Of a DNA stretch of 64,000 nucleotides, positions 7,505 to 16,880 are shown in pieces. The notes beneath the pieces were generated by a model. That model had not been told where the DNA came from. It worked only from the letters and a program-made list of their open reading frames with translations, and did no database searches. Within the stretch, counting starts at the first letter, position 1. Each line of letters starts with the position of its first letter. Made by a program: the position numbers and the translations under genes. The stretch comes from Hymenobacter sp. YC55 (lineage in GTDB: Bacteria; Bacteroidota; Bacteroidia; Cytophagales; Hymenobacteraceae). The stretch is taken from NCBI RefSeq assembly GCF_029433095.1, contig NZ_JARNTX010000004.1, positions 186,001 to 250,000 of the forward strand. The letters are read 5' to 3'.

Positions 7505-10357
7505 ATGGATGCATATTCTTATATCGCCAACGCCCACGGCGACTACATCGACCAACTCTACCAGACCTATAAGAAGGACCCAGAAGCGGTTGACTTCGGC
7601 TGGCGGAAGTTTTTTGAGGGCTTCGATTTCTCTCAGCAGTATCCCGACGGCGATGTGCCGCAGGCCGTAGGCGAAGGGGTACTCACGCAACCTGCTTCAA
7701 CCAACGGCACCGAGCAGATCCGCTCCGTCGATACCGTTTCGGCTGATAAGGAAACGCAAGTGCGCAACCTAATTCACGCCTATCGTAGCCGCGGCCACTT
7801 ACGTGCTAATACCAACCCGGTGCGGAAGCGCAAAGACCGTAAGGCGCGTCTCGACTTGGCTGATTTTGGGCTAAGCGAAGCAGACCTAGATACGGTTTTC
7901 AAAAACGGCGAAGTACTAGGCCTAGGAACCAATACCAAACTGCGCGACATCGTAGCGGCGCTCGATAAAGTGTACACGGGCACAATTGGCTTCGAGTACA
8001 TGTACATCCGCGACCCGCAGGTGCTCGACTGGTTCCGGGGAAAAGTAGAGAAAGACTCGCTGAGCTTCAACCCGAGCATCGAGTACAAGAAGCGCATCTT
8101 GAGTAAGCTCAACGAGGCAGTTGTATTCGAGAACTTCTTGCACACCAAGTTTTTGGGGCAGAAGCGTTTCTCGCTGGAAGGTGGCGAAACCACTATTCCC
8201 GCTCTCGACGCCATTATTCAGCGCGGTGCCGAACTTGGAGTGGAAGAAGTGGTGATTGGTATGGCTCACCGGGGCCGCCTGAATGTGCTGGCCAACATCA
8301 TGGGCAAGACCTACGAGCAGATCTTCTCGGAATTCGAGGGCACTGCCGTACCGGATTTGACCATGGGCGACGGCGACGTGAAGTACCACATGGGTTACAG
8401 CAGCCAAGTGGATGCTGCCGGTAAGACCGTAAACCTCAAGCTCGCGCCCAACCCTTCGCACCTCGAAGCCGTGAACCCAGTGGTAGAAGGTTTCGTGCGT
8501 GCCAAGCTCGACCACGGCTACGCCAACGACTACGACAAAATGCTGCCTATCCTTATCCATGGTGACGCTGCATTAGCGGGCCAGGGTATCGGCTATGAGG
8601 TAACGCAGATGTCGCAGCTGGAAGGCTACAAGACGGGCGGTACGGTCCATTTTGTTATTAACAACCAAGTTGGTTTCACCACCGACTTCGAAGACGCCCG
8701 CTCGTCTATCTACAGCACCGACCTAGCCAAGATCATCGACGCGCCTGTGATTCACGTCAACGGCGACGACCCCGAGGCAGTAGTGTTTGCGGTGCGTTTA
8801 GCTACTGAGTATCGGCAGGAGTTCCACGCCGATATCTTTATTGATATGGTGTGCTACCGCCGGCACGGTCACAACGAGTCGGACGAGCCGAAATTCACGC
8901 AGCCCACGCTCTATAATATCATCAGCAAACACCAGAACCCCCGCGAGGTGTACAACGCTACGCTCGTGCAGCGGGGCGACGTAGATGCTGAGCTGGCTGC
9001 GCACATGGACAAGGAGTTCCGTGAGACGCTTCAGGCGCGCTTAGATCTGGTGAAGCAGAAGCCCCTGCCTTACAACTACCAGGCGCTCGAAAACGAATGG
9101 CGCAGTTTGCGCCGCAGCAAGCCCGAGGACTTCGATAAGTCGCCGGAGACTGGTATCAGCGAAGAAGTGGTAGCAAAGGTGGGCAAGGCTCTGACAACTC
9201 TGCCTGAAGGCTTCCGGCCATTGAAGCAAATTGAAAAGCTGATCGAAGAGCGTAAGAAAATGTTCTTCGAAACGCGGGTGCTCAACTGGGCGGCTGGTGA
9301 ATTGCTGGCTTATGGCTCGTTGCTGAGTGAAAAGCACATTGTGCGGGTAAGCGGCCAGGACGTACAGCGCGGTACCTTCTCGCACCGCCACGCCGTATTG
9401 CACGATGCCGAAACGTCGGCGCCGTATAACTCACTCAACCATATCGGTGAAGGCCAGGAAAAGCTGAACATCTACAACTCGCTGTTGAGCGAATATGGCG
9501 TGCTTGGTTTCGAGTTTGGCTATGCCATGGCTAACCCGACTGCTCTGGTAGTATGGGAAGCGCAGTTCGGCGACTTTGCCAACGGTGCGCAAACCATGAT
9601 CGACCAGTTTGTGGTGTCTTCGGAAAGTAAGTGGCAGCGGATGAACGGGGTAGTCATGCTATTGCCCCACGGCTACGAAGGCCAGGGCCCTGAGCACTCC
9701 AACGCCCGTCCCGAGCGGTTCTTGCAGTTAGCTGCCGAGAACAACATCGTGGTGGCCAACATGACCACGCCGGCCAACTTCTTCCACGCTCTGCGTCGCC
9801 AGCTAACGTGGGAGTTCCGCAAACCGCTGATCGTGATGTCGCCGAAGTCGATGCTGCGCCACCCACTGTGCGTGTCGCCGGTAGAGGAGTTTACCAGCGG
9901 TGGTTTCCGCGAGGTGCTAGGCGACACATTTGCTGATGCGAAGAAAGTGAAGCGCGTGCTGCTGTGCTCTGGCAAAGTGTATTTCGACCTGCTAGAGGAG
10001 CAGCACAACTCGGGCCGCACGGACGTTGCCATTGTACGGATGGAGCAGCTGCACCCCTTCCCAAAGAAGCAGCTAGACGCGGAACTGGCAAAGTATCCGA
10101 AGGCAAAAGTGTATTGGGTACAAGAGGAGCCCGAAAACATGGGCTACTGGAACTACCTATTGCGTTTCATGCGCCGCGAGTTGGAGGATGTTATTGCGCG
10201 TAAGCCTTCGGCTTCGCCAGCTACGGGCTACAACAAGGTGCATATCAAGGAGCAAAAAGACTTAGTTGCCCGCGCCTTCGATAAGCCCAGAGAAGCTGTG
10301 GCCGACTCCACTATCAAGGAGGCCGTAGCCGTAGCCGACAAAAGTCAAGACGCATAA
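7505..10357 (+). CDS. sucA: 2-oxoglutarate dehydrogenase E1 component
   Basis: 950 residues, close to the usual 930-950. It is the thiamine-diphosphate-dependent decarboxylase of the 2-oxoglutarate dehydrogenase complex, feeding 2-oxoglutarate into succinyl-CoA in the TCA cycle. The N-terminal E2-binding segment (YIANAHGDYIDQLYQTYKKD) is present, followed by the small E1 linker domain. The dehydrogenase domain has GMAHRGRLNVLANI, the GDAALAGQG cofactor motif and NNQVGFTT. The transketolase-like pyrimidine domain has GQDVQRGTFSHRHAVL, and the C-terminal domain contains PHGYEGQGPEHSNARPER. It is followed by a hairpin and then the E2 gene 119 bases on; lpd is 13.6 kb away. Confidence 0.97.
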   Translation: MDAYSYIANAHGDYIDQLYQTYKKDPEAVDFGWRKFFEGFDFSQQYPDGDVPQAVGEGVLTQPASTNGTEQIRSVDTVSADKETQVRNLIHAYRSRGHLRANTNPVRKRKDRKARLDLADFGLSEADLDTVFKNGEVLGLGTNTKLRDIVAALDKVYTGTIGFEYMYIRDPQVLDWFRGKVEKDSLSFNPSIEYKKRILSKLNEAVVFENFLHTKFLGQKRFSLEGGETTIPALDAIIQRGAELGVEEVVIGMAHRGRLNVLANIMGKTYEQIFSEFEGTAVPDLTMGDGDVKYHMGYSSQVDAAGKTVNLKLAPNPSHLEAVNPVVEGFVRAKLDHGYANDYDKMLPILIHGDAALAGQGIGYEVTQMSQLEGYKTGGTVHFVINNQVGFTTDFEDARSSIYSTDLAKIIDAPVIHVNGDDPEAVVFAVRLATEYRQEFHADIFIDMVCYRRHGHNESDEPKFTQPTLYNIISKHQNPREVYNATLVQRGDVDAELAAHMDKEFRETLQARLDLVKQKPLPYNYQALENEWRSLRRSKPEDFDKSPETGISEEVVAKVGKALTTLPEGFRPLKQIEKLIEERKKMFFETRVLNWAAGELLAYGSLLSEKHIVRVSGQDVQRGTFSHRHAVLHDAETSAPYNSLNHIGEGQEKLNIYNSLLSEYGVLGFEFGYAMANPTALVVWEAQFGDFANGAQTMIDQFVVSSESKWQRMNGVVMLLPHGYEGQGPEHSNARPERFLQLAAENNIVVANMTTPANFFHALRRQLTWEFRKPLIVMSPKSMLRHPLCVSPVEEFTSGGFREVLGDTFADAKKVKRVLLCSGKVYFDLLEEQHNSGRTDVAIVRMEQLHPFPKKQLDAELAKYPKAKVYWVQEEPENMGYWNYLLRFMRRELEDVIARKPSASPATGYNKVHIKEQKDLVARAFDKPREAVADSTIKEAVAVADKSQDA

Positions 10358-10363
10358 TAAAAA

Positions 10364-10392
10364 CGGTGCCCTGGCAACTAGCTAGGGCACCG
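10364..10392 (+). terminator. Hairpin between E1 and E2 genes
   Basis: A 9-bp stem (CGGTGCCCT and complement) with an 11-nt loop, followed by GGCTTTG rather than a clean T-run. It may attenuate rather than fully stop transcription into the E2 gene. Confidence 0.5.
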
Positions 10393-10476
10393 GCTTTGTG
10401 TTGTTTGCTACATCGAATTACAATCTAATGAACTACCGGCTACTTGCTGGTATCACAACCCCTCAACATCCCACTC

Positions 10477-12204
10477 ATGGGTCTGGAAATCAAAATCCCC
10501 GCTGTTGGCGAGTCCATCACCGAAGTAACTATTGCCAAATGGCTGAAGCAGGACGGTGACGCAGTGAAGCGCGACGAAGTTATTGCCGAGCTAGAGTCAG
10601 ATAAAGCTACGTTTGAGCTGCCCGCTGAATCGGATGGTATTCTGAAGATCCGCGTGGCGGAAGGTGAAACCATCGGTATCGGGACCGTTATTGCAGATAT
10701 TGGCGGCAACGGCGCGGCCTCTAACGGTGCAACAGCACCTGCGGCGGCCGCTCCGGCAGCGCAGGCAACTCCGGCAGCACCTGCTAAGCCTTCGGCCGAC
10801 CCTATCAGTCAAGGTGAGGAAAATCCGCAGGCTAGCAACCAAAGCGGCTATGGTGGCTCGCAGTTTGGGTCGGCTGATAGCCCAACGGCAGCCTCAGCGC
10901 CCTCGGCAGCTCCAACTCAGGCAACTCCCGCTCCAGCTGCTAGCACCGGTGGTGCAGCGGTAGAAATGAAGATTCCAGCGGTAGGCGAATCGATTACGGA
11001 AGTAACCGTAGCGAAGTGGCTGAAGGCCGACGGCGCGCAAGTACAGCGCGACGAAATCATTGCCGAACTGGAATCAGACAAGGCCACGTTTGAGCTGCCT
11101 GCCGAAGGCACCGGTACGTTGCGCCACGCTGCCAAAGAAGGCGAAACCATTGGTATTGGTGCTACTATTGCCCGCATTGAAGGTGGTAGCGGCGCCGCTG
11201 CCGCTCCTGCAGCCACTGCGCCAGCAGCTGCGCAGGCTGCTCCTGCGGCCGCCGCACCTGCCGCTTCGGCTACAACCAGCTACGCTACAGGTACTCCTTC
11301 GCCAGCCGCCGGCAAAATTCTTGGGGAGAAAGGCATCAATGCAACCGACGTGCAAGGCACGGGCCGCGATGGCCGCATCACCAAAGAAGACGCTCAAAAC
11401 GCGCAGGCTCGTCCAGCTGCTCCAGCCCCGGCTGCGGCTCCGGTAGCTTCCACTCCCGCTCCTGCGGCCAAGCCAGCAGAGGCTGCTCAACCGGCTTCCG
11501 GCAACCGCAATCAGCGCCGCGAGCGGATGAGCAACCTGCGCAAAACGGTGGCCCGCCGCTTGGTATCGGTGAAGAACGAGACGGCCATGCTCACCACTTT
11601 CAACGAGGTGAACATGCAACCCATCATGGACTTGCGCACCAAGTTCAAAGACAAGTTCAAAGAGAAAAACGGGGTGGGCTTAGGCTTTATGTCGTTCTTC
11701 ACGAAAGCCGTATGCGTGGCCTTGAAGGAATTCCCTTCCGTGAATGCGCAAATCGATGGCACCGACATCGTGTTCAACGACTTCTGCGACATCAGCATTG
11801 CCGTATCGGCTCCTAAGGGACTAGTCGTGCCGGTAATTCGCAACGCCGAAGAACTGTCATTTGATGGTATCGAGAAAGAAGTTGTACGCTTGGCCACCTT
11901 GGCCCGCGACAACAAGCTGACCATCGAGCAGATGACAGGTGGTACGTTCACCATCACGAATGGTGGCATATTTGGCTCGATGATGAGTACGCCGATTATC
12001 AATGCTCCGCAATCAGCCATTCTTGGTATGCACAACATCGTGCAGCGTCCCGTGGCTGAAAACGGCCAAGTAGTAATCCGTCCGATGATGTACCTCGCCC
12101 TGAGCTACGACCACCGCATCATCGACGGCCGTGAGTCAGTATCGTTCCTGGTGCGCGTGAAAGAGTTGCTCGAAGATCCAACCCGCTTGTTGTTGGGGGT
12201 ATAG
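10477..12204 (+). CDS. odhB: Dihydrolipoyllysine succinyltransferase (E2) with two lipoyl domains
   Basis: 575 residues from the ATG at 10477, where the lipoyl domain begins (MGLEIKIPAVGES); the frame is open upstream to 10444. It forms the core of the 2-oxoglutarate dehydrogenase complex and moves the succinyl group to CoA. Two lipoyl domains are present, with lipoyl lysines K43 and K202 in ELESDKATFELPAE. Ala/Pro-rich linkers join them to a peripheral-subunit-binding domain (about 285-315) and to the catalytic domain, which ends with SYDHRIIDGRE holding the acetyltransferase-type His and Asp. The E. coli SucB has one lipoyl domain, so the duplicated one is notable. The neighbouring E1 supports the 2-oxoglutarate rather than pyruvate assignment. 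Confidence 0.93.
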   Translation: MGLEIKIPAVGESITEVTIAKWLKQDGDAVKRDEVIAELESDKATFELPAESDGILKIRVAEGETIGIGTVIADIGGNGAASNGATAPAAAAPAAQATPAAPAKPSADPISQGEENPQASNQSGYGGSQFGSADSPTAASAPSAAPTQATPAPAASTGGAAVEMKIPAVGESITEVTVAKWLKADGAQVQRDEIIAELESDKATFELPAEGTGTLRHAAKEGETIGIGATIARIEGGSGAAAAPAATAPAAAQAAPAAAAPAASATTSYATGTPSPAAGKILGEKGINATDVQGTGRDGRITKEDAQNAQARPAAPAPAAAPVASTPAPAAKPAEAAQPASGNRNQRRERMSNLRKTVARRLVSVKNETAMLTTFNEVNMQPIMDLRTKFKDKFKEKNGVGLGFMSFFTKAVCVALKEFPSVNAQIDGTDIVFNDFCDISIAVSAPKGLVVPVIRNAEELSFDGIEKEVVRLATLARDNKLTIEQMTGGTFTITNGGIFGSMMSTPIINAPQSAILGMHNIVQRPVAENGQVVIRPMMYLALSYDHRIIDGRESVSFLVRVKELLEDPTRLLLGV

Positions 12205-12223
12205 ACTTCCGCTTATGTTAAAC

Positions 12224-12260
12224 CAAAAGGGCTCCTTGCATAGTGCGAGGAGCCCTTTTG
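12224..12260 (+). terminator. Rho-independent terminator
   Basis: A 13-bp stem (CAAAAGGGCTCCT and complement) with an 11-nt loop ending in TTTTG, just after the E2 gene. Confidence 0.8.
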
Positions 12261-12367
12261 ATTGTGGGAATTTGGAAGGAAGGGTGGTGGAGGCTGCCTT
12301 ATCGATTGTCAGGTAGTACTACTTAACAACCGATAAAACATGGAGCGGGTGGTGGTTGGTAGTTCGT

Positions 12368-12757
12368 CTAATCGACGGGAAGCTCACGCGAACGAAGGAT
12401 ACCTAGGCGAGTGGCCATTTGCTGCGCTACTCGCTTTGCTTCCTCTGCCTTGGTACCAGCAAAATGCTCTTCTACGGTTGTAGAGAATAGTTGCAGCCAG
12501 TGCTCCACGTGGGCACCGCTACGTGGTAATACCACTTGCTCGGGCAGCGGGTCGCCGCCCGACTGGCCTTTTCCAAGCAACGTGTTGCTCCAGTAATGGT
12601 ATTGGGTGGTAAGATAGTGCGGCCAGTGAATACGAGCCGCAGCTCCGAAGCTAGCACCTAATAGCGTATCGTTGGTGGCCTTAAAGCATAACGTATCCAC
12701 CAGCGTCTTGATGTCGCCTTCGGTCTGAATGTCGCGAAGAGTAGCAGAGGTCTTCAT
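12368..12757 (-). CDS. Group III truncated-hemoglobin-like protein lacking the proximal His
   Basis: 129 residues with the layout of group III truncated hemoglobins: LVDTLCFKATNDTLLGASFG (helix B region), HWPHYLTTQYHYWSNTLLG (helix E, with the conserved Trp), GGDPLPEQVVLP (loop before helix F) and HVEHWLQLFSTTVEEHFAG (helix G). Aligned by eye to Campylobacter Ctb (PLKKHLDLP, IFYEKV), the heme-binding His F8 is replaced by Gln74 (codon CAA) and Tyr B10 by Cys24. The fold is probably kept, but heme binding through His is doubtful. His76-85 region residues (HVEHW) belong to helix G in this alignment, not F. The gene stands alone between a terminator and a promoter-like AT-rich region. Confidence 0.7.
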   Translation of the reverse strand: MKTSATLRDIQTEGDIKTLVDTLCFKATNDTLLGASFGAAARIHWPHYLTTQYHYWSNTLLGKGQSGGDPLPEQVVLPRSGAHVEHWLQLFSTTVEEHFAGTKAEEAKRVAQQMATRLGILRSRELPVD

Positions 12758-12921
12758 GGGCAGATAAGGATAAATTGGGATGCTAGATACGTAGCGAATT
12801 TACGCAGGTTGCCTTGGTTTCGCTAATAATTTTTTATTGAAATTTTACAATCCAATTCGATATGCCCTCTTTTCATTTAAACGCATCCAAGCATTAGTAT
12901 GTTAAAAAACATATTAAGCTA

Positions 12922-15666
12922 TTAATTGACTTTAGTTAACCTGATAGTGTCAAGTAACGCCTCATTCACCTCCCCATTCATGTTCTCATTGGCAGGCTCC
13001 AAGCTGAGCAGTAGGGTATACGAGCCTTCCTGTAAGTTCACTACAATAGAATTGCTGAATCCCCAATCTTCCCACGCGTCTTCTCCGCGCTGCGGTAGCA
13101 CGATGGTACCTACTACTTGCTGATTAATGCGTAGCGTACGAACAGCACACTTGTTGCTGGTGCTAACGGGGCCGTTGCCATTAGCGTAGCGAAAATTTAC
13201 TGCGTAGGAGCCAGTAGAAGGCACAGCTAGAGTCGCTGCAACGCTTTGATTTACAGTAGCGCTAGTCTTTATTACTCCATTGCCAGTGTGCTCTTGATGA
13301 GGCTTTTCTGATGGTAGGGTACTGGCTTCAAACTCGAAAGTGAGACCAGCTGCAGCAGTACCGACGGGCTGAGGTTCGCTGGCAAAGCTCTCGAAGCCTA
13401 GCGCATCTACAGCTACCACCTGGTACTCGGCGTATAGAGTAGGAGTAGGCACCAGAAAACTGGTTTTGGTGGTGCGCTCAATAGGCTGCCCGTTGCGCAG
13501 CACTTTGTATGAGTCAACTCCCTCTGCTGCAAGCCAAGAAAGAAGATTGGCCGCGTAACTCACTATTGGCGTGGAAGGCGAAACGTGATGAGCGACCTTA
13601 TTTTGAGTTGAAACGGGCAACACGTCGTTGGTTAGCTCTATATACAGCGTGTGCTGACCGCTGAGGCTAGCTGGTACTGTAGCATCTAGCAGCGGCTGAC
13701 CATCGAGCGTGATGATGCGAATCACGTTACCGAAGCCTCGTAACTCTATATCCAGCGTTGCCTGCCGGTAGCGGAAACCCGTGAGACGTCGGGTGCCTTG
13801 CAGTGCCTGCGGCACGAACGGCCGGAATCTTAAGCCGTCCACATGAAACTCCATGCCAAATAAACCTTTGTACACCAGGCCTAGCGCCCCCGAAATACTC
13901 CAGAGCATTACGTTGCTGTTCACTTGCGTGCCGGCGAAGTCGCCATTGCTGGCTACAAAGTTTTCTTTGTTGGTCAAGAACAAGGCAGCCGCGCGGGCTA
14001 CGGCAGCTATGCTTTCCATGAAGGCAGCTTCGTTGCCTGCCTTGGCAGCTGCCAGTCCCCAGTAGCTTTCCACAAAAGGCCACACGCCATTATTATGATA
14101 AGGTAGAATGCCCGGAATCTGTGGGTAGATGCACGGAACACCGTAGTCCATTACGGGTGTACGGGCCACCACCGAACGGCTGCGCTCTGCATCAGCAATA
14201 CCAAACAGTACCGTTAGGGCCTCACCCAGAGCCTCAGCACGTGGCGACAGTATAGGATACGTGCGGCCGTAGCGGTATTGTCCGTAGTAGCCTTGGTCGG
14301 GCAGCCACAGGTGCTGGTTAATGGCGGCTTTGATGCTTTCTGCCTGAGCTTGGTGCTGCGCAGCAGCCTCGGGGTCGCCTAGCTGCGTGGCCATCAGCGC
14401 CAGCACTACGTTCGTTTGGTAGTGGACAGCGTTGGTACCCAAGCATTCCGACTGGTAGATGTCTGCGGGTTGCATCCAAGTCGGGTAAGTCTGCTCGCGC
14501 CAATCCAGAAACGAGGATTCACCGCGCACCAGGCCCGTTGCGGAGTTGTAGGCGTTCAACTGGTCGTCTTCCACCGAACTCCTGATAATGGGGTACACCT
14601 GCCTTAGCCAGTCCTCGTCGCCGCTGGTGAGGTAGATTTCCCAGGCCGCCGTAGCCCAGACAACCCGGTCGGTGGAGCAGGGGTAGGCACCGCCCGTACC
14701 CGTGTCCTGCACAATGCGGCCGTGCCGCGTGATCTTGCGCAGCAAACTGGTTTTAGCTACTTCGGGCTGAAGTGCTGCCTGGGCCAGAACAATGCTGTAG
14801 CTGATGTCGCGGGTCCAGACGCCAGCCCACTCCTGGCCCGTGCGGAAGGTGCCGTCGGGCTCTACGGCACGCTTTGCTTCTTCCAGAGTTAGATTATAGA
14901 GAGCGTCGAGCAGCGGATAGTCGGACGTGTACTGCGGAAAATCCGATACGTCGAGGCTTTGCTTCCACTGGCTAGCCGTTGTAGGGCTGGTGTGTGTAGG
15001 TGCACAAAGCTGCACTGTGGTTTCGTAGATGCCGTTGCCATCGGGGTCTTTCAGCTCCAGCTGCGGCATGTTGGCAAGATCAGCAAACTCCCAGCTCAGC
15101 GGTGGCGTGCTGCCGGCTACATACACATGCTGCAGGTCGTCTTTATACAGGTTCTGCCCGTTATATAAGGTGTAGAAGCCGTGGCTTTGAAAAGCGGCCA
15201 GCACCGGCCGCAGATCCAGCCGAATTTTCAATGAAGTATTTGGGGTAAGGTAGGCAGCAGCGGGCAGCGGCGTTTCGTCGTGGTATTGATGCCCAAACAC
15301 GATGGGCGGGGTTTCAACCAAGGTGCCGTCAGCAGTAGGCAGCACCACAAACGAGTGATGCTGGCCCGGCGGCAGTTCATTATCCTCACCGTTCAAGCTG
15401 AACTTGAAATTCACTTGCAGACTTAGCGCCTCGTCGGCAGGGCTCTGGTAATCAGATGTAAGTTCCGTACGAGACAAAGCTCGTGCTGTATACTGGCCTT
15501 GCACCAGCCTGTCGCGGTAAAGCGTGTACGCAGCTGATTCCCATACAATGATTGAGGGTGTTGCGGCTTCAGGTACTGCAGAAAGTGAAGTAGTAGGGGA
15601 TTGTGCCATTAAAACCAGCGCCTGTAGGCCGGGCGCGAATAGAATACAGGTGAAAATGCCCGGCAA
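12922..15666 (-). CDS. Secreted (alpha/alpha)6 glycosidase with C-terminal CBM35-like domain
   Basis: 914 residues with a signal peptide (about residues 1-21, cleavage after LMA). Residues 60-230 are beta-rich and probably a starch-binding-like or N-terminal super-sandwich domain. Residues 235-640 are a six-hairpin glycosidase of the GH63/MGH1/amylo-glucosidase type: EWAGVWTRDISYS (WTRD holds the usual catalytic Asp), RGESSFLDWREQTYP, IYPQIPGILPYHNNGVWPFVE and WSISGALGLVYKGLFGM. Then come a fibronectin-like segment (about 690-765) and a C-terminal carbohydrate-binding domain resembling CBM35/CBM6 (about 775-914). The substrate is not readable from sequence; an alpha-linked glucan or mannosyl-glycoside is plausible. 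It stands alone, not next to the SusC/D pair. Confidence 0.75.
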   Translation of the reverse strand: MPGIFTCILFAPGLQALVLMAQSPTTSLSAVPEAATPSIIVWESAAYTLYRDRLVQGQYTARALSRTELTSDYQSPADEALSLQVNFKFSLNGEDNELPPGQHHSFVVLPTADGTLVETPPIVFGHQYHDETPLPAAAYLTPNTSLKIRLDLRPVLAAFQSHGFYTLYNGQNLYKDDLQHVYVAGSTPPLSWEFADLANMPQLELKDPDGNGIYETTVQLCAPTHTSPTTASQWKQSLDVSDFPQYTSDYPLLDALYNLTLEEAKRAVEPDGTFRTGQEWAGVWTRDISYSIVLAQAALQPEVAKTSLLRKITRHGRIVQDTGTGGAYPCSTDRVVWATAAWEIYLTSGDEDWLRQVYPIIRSSVEDDQLNAYNSATGLVRGESSFLDWREQTYPTWMQPADIYQSECLGTNAVHYQTNVVLALMATQLGDPEAAAQHQAQAESIKAAINQHLWLPDQGYYGQYRYGRTYPILSPRAEALGEALTVLFGIADAERSRSVVARTPVMDYGVPCIYPQIPGILPYHNNGVWPFVESYWGLAAAKAGNEAAFMESIAAVARAAALFLTNKENFVASNGDFAGTQVNSNVMLWSISGALGLVYKGLFGMEFHVDGLRFRPFVPQALQGTRRLTGFRYRQATLDIELRGFGNVIRIITLDGQPLLDATVPASLSGQHTLYIELTNDVLPVSTQNKVAHHVSPSTPIVSYAANLLSWLAAEGVDSYKVLRNGQPIERTTKTSFLVPTPTLYAEYQVVAVDALGFESFASEPQPVGTAAAGLTFEFEASTLPSEKPHQEHTGNGVIKTSATVNQSVAATLAVPSTGSYAVNFRYANGNGPVSTSNKCAVRTLRINQQVVGTIVLPQRGEDAWEDWGFSNSIVVNLQEGSYTLLLSLEPANENMNGEVNEALLDTIRLTKVN

Positions 15667-15840
15667 GGTGCATCCCAGAATGGAAGAGGTCGTACCCTCT
15701 ACTTTATTTCCCGCGAATTAGTCTGCCCGTATTACCAAAACGCACGAAGCGTACAGACTGGTTACGGGCGCACTAGCCAAAGCAGCCTGTATGAGCAGTA
15801 ACTACGTAGAAGAGCGGCCTGCTAAGTGGCGTTCTTTTCT

Positions 15841-16782
15841 TCAGGCACTGGCTTTTCGGCCACCTAGCACTACCAGCGCCACGGCCACCACAATCAAGCT
15901 GGCGCCAAGCAGCATTTGGGGATTCAGCGCTTCGCCGGCAAACGCCCACCCTAGTAGCACCGCTACCACCGGATTCACAAACGCATACGTGCCCGCCAGC
16001 GCTGGCTCTACCACCCGCAACAGCCAGATGTAAGCCGTGAAAGCCACAATCGACCCAATGGTAACCAAATACCCATACGCCAGCCACGACTTCGGCGTGA
16101 CTTGTGCTACCTGGAAATCCGTTGCTTCACCGCGCAGCAACCCAACTACGAGCATCAGTAAGCCGCCGCAGAGCATCTGCATGCCGCCCGATAGGAAAGG
16201 GGAGGGGCTTGGCTGGTTCTTTTTCGAGTAGAGCGAGCCAATAGCCCATAGTAAAGCCGCTATCAGAACCAAGCTTATACCTAATTGCTCATGCCCTGGC
16301 AGTGCTACGTGGTTGGCCTCCGACGCGCGAGCCAGCAAATACACGCCAGCTAGTCCACATAGGAGGCCTAACGCTACCCACAGCGTAGGCCGCGCCGCGG
16401 TACCAGTCCACCAGCCTAGCAGCGCCAGAAACATAGGCACCGTAGCCGCCAGCAGCGCGGCCAGCCCCGACGAAATGTATTGCTCGCCGAGCGTCACGCC
16501 ACCGTTGCCGAACGCCAGTAGGCATATACCAATTATAAGTGCTTTTCGCCAGCCCGCCGCAGTGGGTGCTGGCTCGCCGCGCCAACGCATAAACCCGTAG
16601 AGCAAAGCTCCCGCCAGCGCGTAGCGAGTACCTGCCATCAGGAGCGGCGGAATTGAGTCGATGGCGAATCGGATGCCTAGGTAAGTGGAACCCCAGATAA
16701 TATATACGGCTGCAAAAGCCAGCAACACAGAAGCACGCGAAGGTGCGGGAGTGGAATTCATAGAGAAAGAATAGAGGCGCAA
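15841..16782 (-). CDS. EamA-family (DMT superfamily) transporter
   Basis: 313 residues with ten hydrophobic segments arranged as two EamA repeats. The N-terminal repeat contains YIIWGSTYLGIRFAI and the loop IPPLLMAGTRYALAG, both typical of RhaT/YdcZ-type drug and metabolite exporters. The second repeat begins near LGISLVLIAALLWAIGSLYS and ends with PVVAVLLGWAFAGEALNPQ. It exports small metabolites or drugs; the substrate cannot be told. It lies 98 bases downstream of the start of no other gene and next to an AraC regulator in the same orientation, which may control it. Confidence 0.9.
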   Translation of the reverse strand: MRLYSFSMNSTPAPSRASVLLAFAAVYIIWGSTYLGIRFAIDSIPPLLMAGTRYALAGALLYGFMRWRGEPAPTAAGWRKALIIGICLLAFGNGGVTLGEQYISSGLAALLAATVPMFLALLGWWTGTAARPTLWVALGLLCGLAGVYLLARASEANHVALPGHEQLGISLVLIAALLWAIGSLYSKKNQPSPSPFLSGGMQMLCGGLLMLVVGLLRGEATDFQVAQVTPKSWLAYGYLVTIGSIVAFTAYIWLLRVVEPALAGTYAFVNPVVAVLLGWAFAGEALNPQMLLGASLIVVAVALVVLGGRKASA

Positions 16783-16880
16783 ACTTAGCGCCCACCTCGA
16801 CTTGCTACCATCCGAATAATGCGTAAATAATCAACACCGAAGCGTCACGGTAACTGCAGTCCGTACTCCCTGCAACTTGC

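Noticed and set aside
10440..11620. Several plus- and minus-strand frames rich in Arg/Leu/Gln over the E2 gene
   Set aside because: They are shadows of the Ala/Pro linkers and lipoyl repeats of the E2 gene.
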